From the NCBI RefSeq assembly GCF_014522265.1, contig NZ_CP017024.1, positions 4,164,501 through 4,228,500 on the forward strand: DNA of 64,000 nucleotides. The letters run 5' to 3'. The stretch is from Pseudomonas oryzihabitans. GTDB lineage: Bacteria; Pseudomonadota; Gammaproteobacteria; Pseudomonadales; Pseudomonadaceae. This document shows positions 1 to 10,075 of this stretch, in pieces. The notes beneath the pieces are model-generated. The model was not told the origin of the DNA. It saw nothing but the letters and a program-made list of their open reading frames with translations, and made no database searches. The translations under genes and the position numbers were made by a program. Position 1 is the first letter of the stretch. The number at the start of each line of letters is the position of its first letter.

Positions 1-817
1 GTCCGATGCCTCCGCCGAGCGTTCCGCCGCCGGTTGCACCATCAAGCTGTCGCCCGAGTCCATCACCGAGTACCTGCAGTCCAACATCACCCTGCTGCGC
101 TGGATGATCGAGGAAGGCTACGGTGATCCCCGCACCCTGGAGCGCCGTGCGCGCGCCATGGAAGCCTGGATCGCCAACCCGGAACTGCTCGCCGCCGATG
201 CCGACGCCGAATACAGCGAAGTCATTGAGATCGACCTGGCCGAGGTCAACGAGCCGGTGCTGTGCGCCCCGAACGATCCGGACGACGCCCGCCTGCTGTC
301 CCAGGTAGCCGGCGACAAGATCGATGAGGTGTTCATCGGTTCCTGCATGACCAACATCGGTCACTTCCGCGCCGCCGGCAAGCTGCTGGACAAGGTCAAG
401 GGTTCGATCCCGACCCGTCTGTGGTTGTCGCCGCCGACCAAGATGGACCAGCACCAGTTGACCGAGGAAGGCTACTACGGCATCTACGGCAAGGCCGGCG
501 CGCGCATGGAAATGCCGGGTTGCTCGCTGTGCATGGGCAACCAGGCCCGCGTGGCCGCCAACGCCACCGTGGTGTCCACCTCCACCCGTAACTTCCCCAA
601 CCGCCTGGGCGACGGTGCCAACGTCTACCTGGCGTCGGCGGAACTGGCCGCGGTGGCCTCGATCCTGGGCAAGCTGCCCAGCGTCGAGGAATACATGGAA
701 TACGCGAAGAGCATCGACAGCATGGCCGCGGACGTCTACCGCTACCTGAGCTTCGACCAGATCGCCGAATTCCGTGAAAGCGCCGAGAAAGCCCGTATCG
801 CCGCCGTCGAAGTCTGA
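1..817 (+). CDS. acnB: Aconitate hydratase B, 3' part
   Basis: C-terminal ~271 residues of the bifunctional TCA-cycle aconitase/2-methylisocitrate dehydratase AcnB; the reading frame is open from base 2, so the gene starts outside the window. Recognisable AcnB segments are FIGSCMTNIGHFRAAGKLL and GCSLCMGNQARV, whose cysteines are iron-sulfur cluster ligands in this family (family knowledge). The C-terminus is complete and is followed within 20 bases by a strong intrinsic terminator, so acnB is the last gene of its transcript. Nothing looks damaged. Confidence 0.96.
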   Translation, partial: SDASAERSAAGCTIKLSPESITEYLQSNITLLRWMIEEGYGDPRTLERRARAMEAWIANPELLAADADAEYSEVIEIDLAEVNEPVLCAPNDPDDARLLSQVAGDKIDEVFIGSCMTNIGHFRAAGKLLDKVKGSIPTRLWLSPPTKMDQHQLTEEGYYGIYGKAGARMEMPGCSLCMGNQARVAANATVVSTSTRNFPNRLGDGANVYLASAELAAVASILGKLPSVEEYMEYAKSIDSMAADVYRYLSFDQIAEFRESAEKARIAAVEV

Positions 818-835
818 CGCTAGCGTTCGGTACTG

Positions 836-863
836 AAAAACCGCCCCTCGGGGCGGTTTTTTT
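836..863 (+). terminator. Rho-independent terminator of acnB
   Basis: A 7-bp GC stem (CCGCCCC/GGGGCGG, 2-base loop) is followed by seven T and preceded by five A, so it could act in both directions. It lies 18 bases after the acnB stop. Confidence 0.93.
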
Positions 864-1037
864 ATGGGGGTTTCGCCGTGGGGTGGACAAGGCGAAGCCT
901 GTCCACGGAGCAAGCCGGGAACGGCCTTGGTGGCTGTCGGTAAAACAGGCTGCGCCGTTTTCCACGCTACGAAAGCCTTAAGCGGCACTTAACCCGGACG
1001 TTCTAGGCTCCGGGTTCCCTTATGCCGAGGTCTGCCC

Positions 1038-1250
1038 ATGAAACGTCTTGCGGTCGTCATCCTGTCGGTCTCCCTGCTCGGCCTCAGCCAAGCGAGCCTG
1101 GCGGCGGGTTGCATCAAGGGTGCAGTGGTCGGCGGAATGGCCGGGCATGTCGCCGGTCACCATGCCATCGCCGGCGCCGTAGCCGGTTGTGCCATCGGCC
1201 ACCACCTGGCGGCGAAGGCCAAGGAAGACGCGCAGCACGCTCACGGCTGA
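1038..1250 (+). CDS. Small exported Gly/His-rich protein (paralogue 1)
   Basis: 70 residues. Residues 1-22 form a Sec signal peptide (Lys-Arg, hydrophobic core, LAA cleavage region). The mature part carries glycine-zipper-like repeats (GAVVGGMAGHVAGHH, GAVAGCAIGHH) with two cysteines and several histidines, then a short charged tail. It is clearly paralogous to the protein at 2642-2860, on the other side of the xylanase gene. Glycine-zipper repeats often associate with membranes and the His/Cys content could bind metal, but neither is shown here. No function is assigned. Confidence 0.72.
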   Translation: MKRLAVVILSVSLLGLSQASLAAGCIKGAVVGGMAGHVAGHHAIAGAVAGCAIGHHLAAKAKEDAQHAHG

Positions 1251-1293
1251 TTGGCCGTCCGCCATCACGACCGACTGCTGGAGGATCATCCGG

Positions 1294-2361
1294 ATGCCGC
1301 GTCCACTGCTTGCGCTGCTGTTGTCGCTGGGTCTCTGGAATGCCGCTGCCCTGGCCGCGGAGCCGACTGCCACGCGCGCCCTGACCACGGCCTATGGCGC
1401 CCGGCTGAAAATCGGCGCGGCGGTCGAGCCCGAACAACTCGCGGACGCCGACGGGGTGCTGCTGGCCCGGCAATTCAGCAGTCTGGTGGCGGAAAATGCC
1501 ATGAAGCCCCTGCGCATTCATCCCCAGGAAGACCGCTATGTCTTCGGACCGGCCGATGCCCTCGTCGCCTTCGCTAAACAGCACGGCTTGGCGGTGCGGG
1601 GTCATACCCTGCTCTGGGGCAGCCACACCCCGGACTGGTTCTGGCAGGCTGCCGATGGCCAGCCGGCCACGCGCGAGCAGGTGCTGCAGCGCCTGAAGCA
1701 GCATATCGCCACGGTAGTCGGCCATTACCGCGGGCGGGTCTATGCCTGGGATGTGGTCAACGAGGCCATAGACCCCAATCAGTCCAGTTGCCTGCGCGAC
1801 GATCGCTGGATGCAGGTGGTCGGTCCTGACTATCTCGCCGTGGCCTTTCGCGCCGCCCATGCCGCCGATCCCCAGGCGCGACTGTTCATCAACGACTTCA
1901 ACACCCAGGAACCGGCCAAGCGCGACTGCCTGGCGCGGGTGGTGAAGGGCCTGCTGGCCGAGGGCGTGCCGGTGCAGGGCATCGGCCACCAGACCCATAT
2001 CAGTATCTACTGGCCATCCCTGGCGGCCATCGACCAGTCGCTCACCACCTTCGCCCGCCTCGGACTGGAAAACCAGATCACCGAGCTGGACATGAGCCTC
2101 TACCAGCATCACGACTACCAGCCGCAGCAGCCACTGGCGCAGCGCCTGAACCTGCAGGCCGAGCGCTATCGCGACCTCATGGCCCTGGTGCTGGCCCATC
2201 CCGAGGTCACCGCGGTGACCTGGTGGGGCGTGGCCGATGATCATAGCTGGCTGAACCACCAGCCCGGGGCGCCCGGGGACGACCAGCCGCTGCTGTTCGA
2301 TCGCCAGCAGCGGCCAAAGCCGGCCTATTGGGCGGTGCTGCATCTGCGACCGCATCAGTGA
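1294..2361 (+). CDS. Secreted endo-1,4-beta-xylanase, GH10
   Basis: 355 residues. The ATG at 1294 is chosen because GGAGG lies about 10 bases upstream and the product then begins with a signal peptide (PRPLLALLLSLGLW...ALA). The mature protein is a single GH10 (beta/alpha)8 domain: NAMKPL, RGHTLLWGSHTPDWF, WDVVNEA (general acid/base near Glu157), INDFNTQ, GIGHQTHI and ITELDMSLY (nucleophile near Glu264). GH10 enzymes cut the xylan backbone of plant cell walls. No carbohydrate-binding module is present. The gene sits 43 bases after one small exported-protein gene and upstream of its paralogue. The fold and both catalytic glutamates are clear; exact specificity is inferred from the family. Confidence 0.93.
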   Translation: MPRPLLALLLSLGLWNAAALAAEPTATRALTTAYGARLKIGAAVEPEQLADADGVLLARQFSSLVAENAMKPLRIHPQEDRYVFGPADALVAFAKQHGLAVRGHTLLWGSHTPDWFWQAADGQPATREQVLQRLKQHIATVVGHYRGRVYAWDVVNEAIDPNQSSCLRDDRWMQVVGPDYLAVAFRAAHAADPQARLFINDFNTQEPAKRDCLARVVKGLLAEGVPVQGIGHQTHISIYWPSLAAIDQSLTTFARLGLENQITELDMSLYQHHDYQPQQPLAQRLNLQAERYRDLMALVLAHPEVTAVTWWGVADDHSWLNHQPGAPGDDQPLLFDRQQRPKPAYWAVLHLRPHQ

Positions 2362-2436
2362 GTACGCCTTGCCAACGGCTCTGGCGCAGCCTCTTCACTC
2401 TCGCCCAGGCCAAGCCCTGTTACGGCTGGTGCCTGG

Positions 2437-2500
2437 ATCGCGGCCTTGGGCCGTGCCTACGGTCATACCTGAGGTGGTAGGAGCGGCCCATGGCCGCGAT
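2437..2500. repeat. REPIN-like pair of inverted REP sequences
   Basis: Two similar ~24-base elements face each other with a 16-base spacer: 2437-2460 (ATCGCGGCC...GCCTAC) and 2477-2500 (GTAGGAGCGGCC...CGCGAT). Each contains an internal GGCC-type hairpin. The layout and the GTAGGAGCGGC...GCCGCGA core resemble Pseudomonas REP elements. It occupies the gap between the xylanase gene and 2642; I see no gene in 2362-2641. Confidence 0.7.
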
Positions 2501-2641
2501 ATCGATGGCCCGCTGATGCTGCAGGTGATGGGTGGCGTCCACGGCACTCTGGTGGCCGAGGGGGAGAGCCGGAGAACTGATACGGATCAGCCTGGTCAAT
2601 TGTTACAGGACATTACTTCGCACCCACGAGAGGTCGCCACC

Positions 2642-2860
2642 ATGAAGCTCCTGCCTACCCTTGCCCTGTCTGTTCTGCTGCTCGGCGCCAGCCAAGCCAC
2701 CTTCGCCGCCGGTTGCGTCAAGGGCGCCGTGGTCGGCGGCGCCGCGGGCCACGTTGCCGGTGGTCATGGCGTTGCCGGTGCCGCAGCGGGCTGCGCCATC
2801 GGTCACCACGAGGCCAACAAGAAGGCCAAGGAAGAACAGCAGGCCGCGCCCAAGCAATAG
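2642..2860 (+). CDS. Small exported Gly/His-rich protein (paralogue 2)
   Basis: 72 residues; the ATG at 2642 is favoured over upstream in-frame starts because it gives a signal peptide (KLLPTLALSVLLLGASQA...FAA) and has GAGAGG upstream. The mature region GCVKGAVVGGAAGHVAGG... is almost a copy of the protein at 1038-1250, including both cysteines and the GCAIGHH motif, with a longer Lys/Glu/Gln tail. The pair brackets the xylanase gene. A strong terminator hairpin follows. No function is assigned. Confidence 0.75.
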   Translation: MKLLPTLALSVLLLGASQATFAAGCVKGAVVGGAAGHVAGGHGVAGAAAGCAIGHHEANKKAKEEQQAAPKQ

Positions 2861-2866
2861 TCGCAA

Positions 2867-2900
2867 GGCCCCGCCCGCACTGGCGGGCGGGGCCGATTTA
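2867..2900 (+). terminator. Terminator hairpin after the small exported protein
   Basis: A 12-bp perfect GC stem (2867-2878 with 2883-2894) with a 4-base loop is followed by GATTTA. The stem is very strong and the T-tract weak. It separates this gene from kdpF. Confidence 0.75.
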
Positions 2901-3002
2901 ACGCTTTCTTTACGCCCCGCCACCACTCCCCGCCTCGCTTCTTTACGCCCCTCCTCCCGACAATTTCTCCACGCGGCAACGGCCGTCTCTGGAGAACTCG
3001 TG

Positions 3003-3092
3003 ATGACCCCCTGGAATCTTCTGGCCCTGCTCCTGGCACTGGGTCTGTTCGTCTATCTGCTGGCGGCGCTGCTACGCGCCGGCCGGTCCTAG
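3003..3092 (+). CDS. kdpF: KdpF, small subunit of the K+-transporting ATPase
   Basis: A 29-residue single-span membrane peptide (MTPWNLLALLLALGLFVYLL...). KdpF stabilises the KdpABC complex. Identification rests on size, one transmembrane helix and position 9 bases before kdpA. A GTG at 3000 is an alternative start; TGGAGAA just upstream is the ribosome binding site. Confidence 0.88.
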   Translation: MTPWNLLALLLALGLFVYLLAALLRAGRS

Positions 3093-3101
3093 GGAGGCGG
3101 C

Positions 3102-4799
3102 ATGGACAGCCAAGCCGCGTTCCTGATCCTGGCCTTTCTGGCCCTGACCTTTCTTCCCGCGCCCTTCCTGGGGCGCTACTTCTACCGCGCGCTGGAAGGC
3201 GAGCGAACCTGGCTGACCTTTGTCGGCGGGCCCCTGGAGCGCCTGACCCTCAGGGTGGTGGGCACCGATGGCCGCGGCCAGGACTGGCGCACCTATGCCA
3301 TCGCCCTGGTGCTGTTCAATGGGCTGGGCATCGGGCTGCTGTTCGCCATCCTCGTGCTGCAGGGCAGTCTGCCGTTGAACCCGCAGCATCTGCCCGGGCT
3401 GGAATGGACCCTGGCGCTGAACACCGCCATCAGTTTCGTCACCAACACCAACTGGCAGGCCTACAGCGGCGAAGCCTCGCTGAGCTATTTCAGCCAGATG
3501 GTCGGCCTGGGCGTGCAGAACTTCGTCAGCGCCGCAGTGGGCGTAGCCGTGCTCGCCGCCCTGGCCCGCGGCATCACCCGCCGCAGCGCCCAGGAGATCG
3601 GCAACTTCTGGGTCGACCTGTTCCGCGCCACCTTCTATGTGCTGCTGCCGCTGTGCGTACCCCTGGCGCTGTTACTGATCTGGCAGGGCGTGCCCCAGAC
3701 CTTCGCGAGCTATGTCGATACCACCACCCTGCAGGGCGCGACGCAGACCCTGCCGCTGGGCCCGGCCGCCAGCCAGATCGCCATCAAGCAGCTGGGCACC
3801 AACGGGGGCGGCTTCTTTGGTGTCAACTCCGCACATCCCTTCGAGAACCCCACGGCGCTGAGCGATCTGCTGGAGCTGTCGGCCATCCTCATGATTCCGG
3901 CGGCCCTGGTGTTCAGCTTCGGTCACTACGTCAAGGATCGGCGGCAGAGCTGGGCGATCTTCGCCGCCATGTTCGGCCTGCTGGTGGTTGGAGGCACTGT
4001 CGCCATCGTTGCCCAGAACCACGCCAACCCCGCCTTGGCCGGCCTGGCGATCACCCAGGGGGCGTCCCTGGAAGGCCTGGAGACGCGCTTCGGCGGTACT
4101 GCGTCAGCGCTCTGGGCGACGGTCACCACGGCCGCCTCGAACGGTTCGGTGAACTCCATGCATGACAGCCTGGCGCCGCTGACCGGCCTGATCGCGCTGT
4201 TCAACATGATGCTTGGCGAGGTGATCTTCGGCGGCGTCGGCGCCGGTCTCTACGGCATGCTGCTCAATGTGCTGATCGCCGTCTTCATCGCCGGCCTGAT
4301 GGTGGGCCGCACCCCGGAATACCTGGGCAAGAAGCTGGAAGCCCCCGAGGTGCGGCTGCTGGTGGCGACTCTGCTGGTGATGCCGCTGGGCGTCCTGGTG
4401 CTGGGCGCCATCGCCGCCAGCGTCCCGGCCGGCGTCGCCGGGATCGCCGCCACGGGTCCCCATGGCTTCAGCCAGCTGCTCTATGCCTATACCTCGGCCA
4501 CGGCCAACAACGGCTCGGCCTTTGGCGGCTTCGGTGCCAATACGCCCTTCCACAACCTGATGCTGAGCCTGGCCCTGCTGATCGGTCGCTTCGGCTACAT
4601 CCTGCCGGTCCTGGCCATCGCCGGCAGCCTGGCGGCCAAGCGCCCCGTGCCGCTCGGCCCCAACAGCTTTCCCACCCACGGGCCGCTGTTCGTCACCCTG
4701 CTGGTGATCACCCTGCTGCTGGTGGGTGGCCTGACCTTCCTGCCGACGCTCGCCCTGGGGCCGATCGCCGACCATCTGCAACTGTTCGGAGTCCGTTGA
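3102..4799 (+). CDS. kdpA: KdpA, K+-translocating subunit
   Basis: 565 residues, the usual KdpA length, a polytopic inner-membrane protein of the channel superfamily. The four selectivity-filter/P-loop regions are visible: [33 protein letters not shown] and [11 protein letters not shown]. It conducts K+ while KdpB hydrolyses ATP. It ends one base before the kdpB start, so translation is tightly coupled. The codons for NGGG include an intact run of five G, relevant to the frameshift discussion for kdpB. Confidence 0.97.
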   Translation: MDSQAAFLILAFLALTFLPAPFLGRYFYRALEGERTWLTFVGGPLERLTLRVVGTDGRGQDWRTYAIALVLFNGLGIGLLFAILVLQGSLPLNPQHLPGLEWTLALNTAISFVTNTNWQAYSGEASLSYFSQMVGLGVQNFVSAAVGVAVLAALARGITRRSAQEIGNFWVDLFRATFYVLLPLCVPLALLLIWQGVPQTFASYVDTTTLQGATQTLPLGPAASQIAIKQLGTNGGGFFGVNSAHPFENPTALSDLLELSAILMIPAALVFSFGHYVKDRRQSWAIFAAMFGLLVVGGTVAIVAQNHANPALAGLAITQGASLEGLETRFGGTASALWATVTTAASNGSVNSMHDSLAPLTGLIALFNMMLGEVIFGGVGAGLYGMLLNVLIAVFIAGLMVGRTPEYLGKKLEAPEVRLLVATLLVMPLGVLVLGAIAASVPAGVAGIAATGPHGFSQLLYAYTSATANNGSAFGGFGANTPFHNLMLSLALLIGRFGYILPVLAIAGSLAAKRPVPLGPNSFPTHGPLFVTLLVITLLLVGGLTFLPTLALGPIADHLQLFGVR

Positions 4800-4800
4800 A

Positions 4801-6830
4801 ATGGATGCCCAGACCCACACCCTGCCCACTCCTACCCCTGGCACCCTGTGGCGCCAGGCGCTGCGGCAGGCCTTCGTCAAGCTCGACCCGCGCCAGCAGA
4901 TCCGCTCGCCGGTGATGTTCGTGGTGGAGATCACCGCGCTGTTCTCCACCCTGCTGTGCCTGGCGCCCAACAATGGCGTGAGCACCGGGGTGGCGGTGCA
5001 GATCACCCTCTGGCTGTGGTTCACCCTGCTGTTCGCCAACTTCGCCGAAGCCCTCGCCGAGGGGCGTGGCAAGGCGCGCGCCGACAGCCTCAAGGGCATT
5101 GGCCAGAACCTCGCCGCGCGCCTGGAGGAAAACGGCGAGCAGCGCATGGTGCCGGCCAGCTCGTTGCGCAAGGGCCAGATCGTGCAGGTGGAAGCCGGCG
5201 AGCTGATCCCCGGTGACGGCGAGATCATCGAAGGCGTGGCCGCGGTCAACGAAGCGGCCATCACCGGGGAATCGGCCCCGGTGATCCGCGAATCCGGCGG
5301 CGATCGCTCGGCGGTCACCGGCAACACCCGGGTGGTGTCGGACTGGATCCGGGTGCGCATCACCGCCAACCCCGGCGAATCGACCCTGGACCGCATGATC
5401 GCCCTGGTGGAAGGCGCCAAGCGCCAGAAGACCCCAACGAGGTCGCCCTGGACATCCTGCTGATCGGCCTGACGCTGATCTTCCTGCTGGTGGTGGTGAC
5501 CCTGCAGCCCTTCGCCGCCCTGGCCGGTGGCGAGCTGCCGCTGCTGTTCCTGGTGGCGCTGCTGGTAACGCTGATCCCCACCACCATCGGCGGCCTGCTC
5601 TCGGCCATCGGCATCGCCGGCATGGATCGCCTGGTGCGGCTGAACGTGATCGCCACCTCGGGGCGCGCCGTGGAAGCCGCCGGTGACGTCCATACCCTGC
5701 TGCTGGACAAGACCGGCACCATCACCTTCGGCAACCGCCGCTGCAGCGCCCTGTACGCGGCCCAGGGCATCACCCCCAAGGCCCTGGCCGAGGGCGCCCT
5801 CTATGCCTCGCTCGCCGACGAAACCCCGGAAGGCCGCTCGGTGGTGGAATACCTGCGCAACCTGCACCCGCTGGAGGAGCCGCCGCGCGCCCAGGTCACG
5901 CCCATTCCCTTCAGCGCCGAGACGCGCCTGTCGGGCATCGACTGGCAGGGCCGCGCGTATCGCAAGGGTGCGGTGGACGCCGTGCTGATGTTTCTCGGCC
6001 AGACCCGTGCCGACCTGCCGGAGGTACTAGCCCGGGAGATCGAGACCATCGCCAAGAGCGGCGGCACCCCGCTGCTGGTCTGCGGCGAAGGCCGGCTGCT
6101 GGGCGCCATCCACCTCAAGGACGTGGTCAAGCCGGGCATCCGCGAGCGCTTCGCCGAGTTGCGCACCCTGGGCATCCGCACCGTGATGGTGACCGGCGAC
6201 AATCCCCTGACCGCCACCGCCATCGCCGCCGAGGCCGGGGTGGACGACGTCATCGCCGAAGCCACCCCGGAGAAGAAGCTGGAGCGCATCCGCAGCGAAC
6301 AGGCCGAGGGCAAGCTGGTGGCCATGTGCGGTGACGGCGCCAACGACGCCCCGGCCCTGGCCCAGGCCGATGTCGGCATGGCGATGAACGACGGCACCCA
6401 GGCCGCCCGCGAGGCCGCCAACCTGGTGGATCTGGATTCGGACCCCACCAAGCTGCTCGACGTGGTGCAGGTGGGCAAGGAACTGCTGGTGACCCGCGGT
6501 GCCCTGACCACCTTCTCGGTGGCCAACGACGTGGCCAAGTACTTCGCCATCCTGCCCGCGCTGTTCGCCGGCATCTATCCGCAGCTCAACACGCTCAACG
6601 TGATGCACCTGGCCAGCCCGCAGAGCGCCATCCTCTCGGCCATCGTGTTCAACGCCCTGATCATCGTCGCGCTGATTCCCCTGGCGCTGCGCGGGGTGCG
6701 GATCAAGGCCGCCAGCGCCGCCGCCCTGCTGCGCCGCAACCTGCTGATCTATGGGCTGGGCGGCATCGTCGTGCCCTTCGTCGGCATTAAAGCTATCGAC
6801 CTGGCGCTCGGCGCCCTGGGTCTGGTCTGA
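4801..6830 (+). pseudogene. kdpB: KdpB, P-type K+ ATPase subunit, interrupted by an apparent 1-base deletion
   Basis: The full KdpB sequence (about 676 residues once repaired) is present but in two frames: 4801 to about 5435, and 5436-6830. The break falls at CCCC 5432-5435; one more C restores [18 protein letters not shown], the family's usual sequence, whereas as written the first part stops at 5463. Both halves are well conserved: AITGESAP in the actuator domain, DKTGTIT (phosphorylated Asp) and [19 protein letters not shown]. Flanking kdpA and kdpC are intact, and no other decay is seen. Either a real null mutation or a homopolymer miscall; I favour the latter because three other genes here show the same signature. 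Confidence 0.9.
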
Positions 6831-6840
6831 GGAGACCGCC

Positions 6841-7392
6841 ATGCTCATACAATTGCGTTCCGCCGTGTTGATGCTCCTGCTGCTCGGCGCCCTGACCGGG
6901 GGCGCCTACCCGCTGCTGGTGACGGTGCTCGGCCAGGCGCTGTTCGCCGACCAGGCGGGCGGCAGCCTGCTCCACCGCGCCAACGGCAGCGTGGTCGGCT
7001 CACGCCTGATCGCCCAGAAATTCACCGGCCCCGAGTGGTTCCAGCCGCGCCCCTCGGCAGGCGACTACGCCACCGTCTCCAGCAGCGCCAGCAACCTGGC
7101 CCAATCGGCGCCGGGGCTGCGCGAACGGATCGAGAAGGCGCTGCCCGACGTGCAGGTGGCCAACCAGGGCCCGGTGCCCCAGGAACTGGTGACCACCTCC
7201 GCCAGCGGCCTCGATCCGGACCTCACCCCGGCCGGCGCCCGCTATCAGATCGCCCGTATCGCCGCCGCGCGAGGTCTCCCACCGGAGCGGCTGGACGCCC
7301 TGGTGAGCGAGCAGACGCACACCTCGCGCTTCGGCCCGGCAACGGTTAATGTCCTGCTTCTCAATCTGGCCCTGGCGGAACTGGCTCCATGA
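6841..7392 (+). CDS. kdpC: KdpC, K+-transporting ATPase subunit C
   Basis: 183 residues. The ATG at 6841 has GAGGAG just upstream and sits 10 bases after the kdpB stop; the longer in-frame opening would run back into kdpB. There is one N-terminal transmembrane helix, then the KdpC periplasmic domain with [31 protein letters not shown] and a [10 protein letters not shown] terminus. KdpC is the assembly/affinity subunit of KdpFABC. It overlaps kdpD by four bases (ATGA). Confidence 0.96.
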   Translation: MLIQLRSAVLMLLLLGALTGGAYPLLVTVLGQALFADQAGGSLLHRANGSVVGSRLIAQKFTGPEWFQPRPSAGDYATVSSSASNLAQSAPGLRERIEKALPDVQVANQGPVPQELVTTSASGLDPDLTPAGARYQIARIAAARGLPPERLDALVSEQTHTSRFGPATVNVLLLNLALAELAP

Positions 7393-10013
7393 CCGACAGC
7401 ACCGGGCGCGCCGAGGCGCTGCTCGCCGAACACCGCGAAGGCCGTGGACGCCTCAAGGTCTTCCTGGGGGCGGCGCCTGGCGTAGGCAAGACCTACGCCA
7501 TGCTGCAGGCGGCCCAGACCGCCCTGCGCCAGGGCCGCCGGGTGCGCGCCGGGATCGTCGAAACCCATGGGCGGCGGGAGACCGCCGCCCTCCTCGCCGG
7601 CCTGCCGCAGCAGCCGTTGCGGCGGGTCGAGCACCGCGGCCTCAAGCTTACCGAGCTGGATCTGGAAGGCCTGCTGGCCGACCTGCCGGAACTGGTGCTG
7701 GTCGACGAACTCGCCCACAGCAACGTCCCCGGCAGTCGCCATGCCAAGCGCTGGCAGGACGTCGCGGACCTGCTTGCCGCAGGCATCCACGTCTATACCA
7801 CCGTGAACGTCCAGCACCTGGAAAGTCTCAACGACGAGGTGCGCGACATCACCGGCGTCCAGGTCCGCGAAACCGTGCCCGACCAGGTGCTGCTCGACGC
7901 CGATGACCTGGTGCTCATCGACCTGCCACCCCGGGAGTTGCTGGAGCGGCTGCGCGAGGGCAAGGTCTATGTGCCCGAGCAGGCGCGCGCGGCCATCGAT
8001 GCCTTTTTCAGCCAGACCAATCTGACCGCCCTGCGCGAACTGGCCATGCGCACCGCCGCGGCCCAGGTGGACTCGGCGCTCGCCCTGAGATACCGCCAGC
8101 AGGGCCAGGCCGCGCCACCACTGCTGGGGCGCCTCATCGTCGGCGCCGGCACCGCGCCTTCGGCGGAGCGCCTGGTACGCCATGCCAGCCGCCTCGCCGA
8201 CCAGCGCCACCTGCCCTGGACCCTGGTCCATGTCGATACCGGCCAGCCGCTGGACGATACCGCCCGCGCCAACCTCCAGGCCAGTCAACGCCTGGCCGAA
8301 CGCCTGGGGGGTGAGGTGCTGACCCTGAGAGACAGCGATCCGGCCCGCGCCCTGGTCCGCCATGCCCGCGACCAGCGCGCCAGCGTGCTGCTGATCGGTC
8401 GCGGCCGCCCGCGCGGCTTCAGCCTGCGACGCCGTCTGGCCAGTCGCCTGCTGCGCCTGGCCCAGGGGCTGGAGATCGCCATCCTTGATCTGGATCGCGA
8501 CGCGCCGCCCGCCGCCCGGCCACGCCGGGCGCTCAGGCCCGGTCCCTATGGCGCCGCCGTCCTGGCCACCGCCGTGGCCGCGGTCATCGCCGAGGGCCTG
8601 TCCGGGCTGCTGGAACTGCCCAATATCTCGCTGATCTTTCTTGCCGCCGTCCTGCTGGTGGCGGTACGCAGCAGCCGCGGTCCGGCGCTGTTCTGTGCCC
8701 TGCTGGGCTTTCTCGCCTACGATTTCCTGTTTATCCCGCCGGCCTTCTCGCTGACCATCAACCGCGAGCAGGACGTTCTCACCCTGGCCTTCTTCCTGCT
8801 GATGGCCCTGCTCACCGGTGACCTGGCCGCCCGCCAGCGGCGCCAGCTGCAGGCACTGCGCCGCACCCAGCGCGAGACCCTGGCGCTGCTGGACTTCACC
8901 CGCCAGCTGAGCGCCGCCAGCGATCGCCAGGCGGTGGTCAGCGTCACCCTCAAGCAATTAGGGGATGCGACGCGCCACATCTGCCTGCTGCTGCCGGAAA
9001 AGGCGGGGCAACTGGTGCCCCAACCGGGCGACCTGCTCCTGGCCGACCACGAACGCATCGCCGCCGAATGGGCCTGGAAGCAGGAAAAGCCGGCCGGCTG
9101 CGGCACCGACACCCTGCCCTCCGGTGGCTGGTGGTGGTGGCCGCTGCTCGGCGAGGGCGGCAGCCTGGCCGTATTGGGCGTACGGCGTGACGATGCCCAG
9201 CCCCTGGACCACGCCGAGCGGCGCCAGCTGGCCAGCCTGGCGCAGCCGCTGGCCCAGGCCCTGGCACGGGTGCGCCTCAGCGAGGATCTCGAAGCCGCGC
9301 GCCTGCATGGCGAGACCGAACAGCTGCGCAGCGCCCTGCTCGCCTCGGTGTCCCATGACCTGCGCACGCCGCTGACGGTGATGCGCGGCTCCATCGATGC
9401 CCTGGCGACCCTGGGCGACGCGATTCCGGCCAGCGATCGCCAGGAGTTGCTGGACGCCACCCGCCAGGAGGCCGAACGCCTCGATCGCTATATCCAGAAT
9501 CTGCTCGACATGACCCGCCTGGGCCATGGCAGCCTGCAGCTGGCGCGAGACTGGGTCGACCCCGGCGACATCCTCGCCAGCGCCATGCAGCGCCTGCAGC
9601 CGCTGCTGAGCGGATTGCAGGTAGCCACCCGGATCGAGCCGGGCCTGCCGCTGCTCTGGGTTCATCCGGCGCTGATCGAACAGGCGCTGGTCAATGTGCT
9701 GGAGAACGCCATCCGCTTCTCCGCACCCGGCGGCCGGCTGGAAATCAGCGTGCTGCGCCAGGGCAATGAACTGCAGCTGGCCGTGGCCGACGAAGGCCCG
9801 GGCATTCCGCCCGAGGATCGCACGCGGATCTTCGACATGTTCTATACCGCCGCCCGCGGCGACCGGGGTGGGCAGGGAACCGGTCTGGGGCTGGCGATCT
9901 GCCAGGGCATGGTCGGCGCCCATGGCGGACGAGTCAGCGTGGAAGACGGCCTCGATGGTCGCGGTACCACGCTGCGCATGCACCTGCCACTGCCCGCTCC
10001 TCCGGCCGAATAA
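7389..10013 (+). CDS. kdpD: KdpD, sensor histidine kinase for K+ limitation
   Basis: 874 residues. An N-terminal KdpD domain has Walker [10 protein letters not shown] (27-35) and a VDELAHSN segment; a universal-stress-like domain follows; four transmembrane helices lie near 380-490; then a GAF-like region, a HisKA dimerisation domain with [10 protein letters not shown] (phospho-His near residue 656) and an HATPase with [17 protein letters not shown] and GTGLGLAIC. It phosphorylates KdpE to induce kdpFABC when K+ or turgor is low. The four-base overlap with kdpC indicates one kdpFABCDE transcript. Confidence 0.97.
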   Translation: MTDSTGRAEALLAEHREGRGRLKVFLGAAPGVGKTYAMLQAAQTALRQGRRVRAGIVETHGRRETAALLAGLPQQPLRRVEHRGLKLTELDLEGLLADLPELVLVDELAHSNVPGSRHAKRWQDVADLLAAGIHVYTTVNVQHLESLNDEVRDITGVQVRETVPDQVLLDADDLVLIDLPPRELLERLREGKVYVPEQARAAIDAFFSQTNLTALRELAMRTAAAQVDSALALRYRQQGQAAPPLLGRLIVGAGTAPSAERLVRHASRLADQRHLPWTLVHVDTGQPLDDTARANLQASQRLAERLGGEVLTLRDSDPARALVRHARDQRASVLLIGRGRPRGFSLRRRLASRLLRLAQGLEIAILDLDRDAPPAARPRRALRPGPYGAAVLATAVAAVIAEGLSGLLELPNISLIFLAAVLLVAVRSSRGPALFCALLGFLAYDFLFIPPAFSLTINREQDVLTLAFFLLMALLTGDLAARQRRQLQALRRTQRETLALLDFTRQLSAASDRQAVVSVTLKQLGDATRHICLLLPEKAGQLVPQPGDLLLADHERIAAEWAWKQEKPAGCGTDTLPSGGWWWWPLLGEGGSLAVLGVRRDDAQPLDHAERRQLASLAQPLAQALARVRLSEDLEAARLHGETEQLRSALLASVSHDLRTPLTVMRGSIDALATLGDAIPASDRQELLDATRQEAERLDRYIQNLLDMTRLGHGSLQLARDWVDPGDILASAMQRLQPLLSGLQVATRIEPGLPLLWVHPALIEQALVNVLENAIRFSAPGGRLEISVLRQGNELQLAVADEGPGIPPEDRTRIFDMFYTAARGDRGGQGTGLGLAICQGMVGAHGGRVSVEDGLDGRGTTLRMHLPLPAPPAE

Positions 10014-10075
10014 GGCCAGGCCACCCGGCAATCGCAGCGGCTATGATGACGCCTTCTCGTGTGGAACCCGCTCAG

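Noticed and set aside
5432-5463. Programmed frameshift in kdpB
   Set aside because: There is no slippery heptamer or downstream pseudoknot pattern, and KdpB is not known to use recoding; a one-base deletion or miscall fits better.
4104-5867. Long minus-strand ORF (587 codons) opposite kdpA/kdpB
   Set aside because: Antisense to well-conserved kdp genes, Gln/His/Gly-rich composition typical of reversed high-GC coding sequence, no domain and no ribosome binding site.
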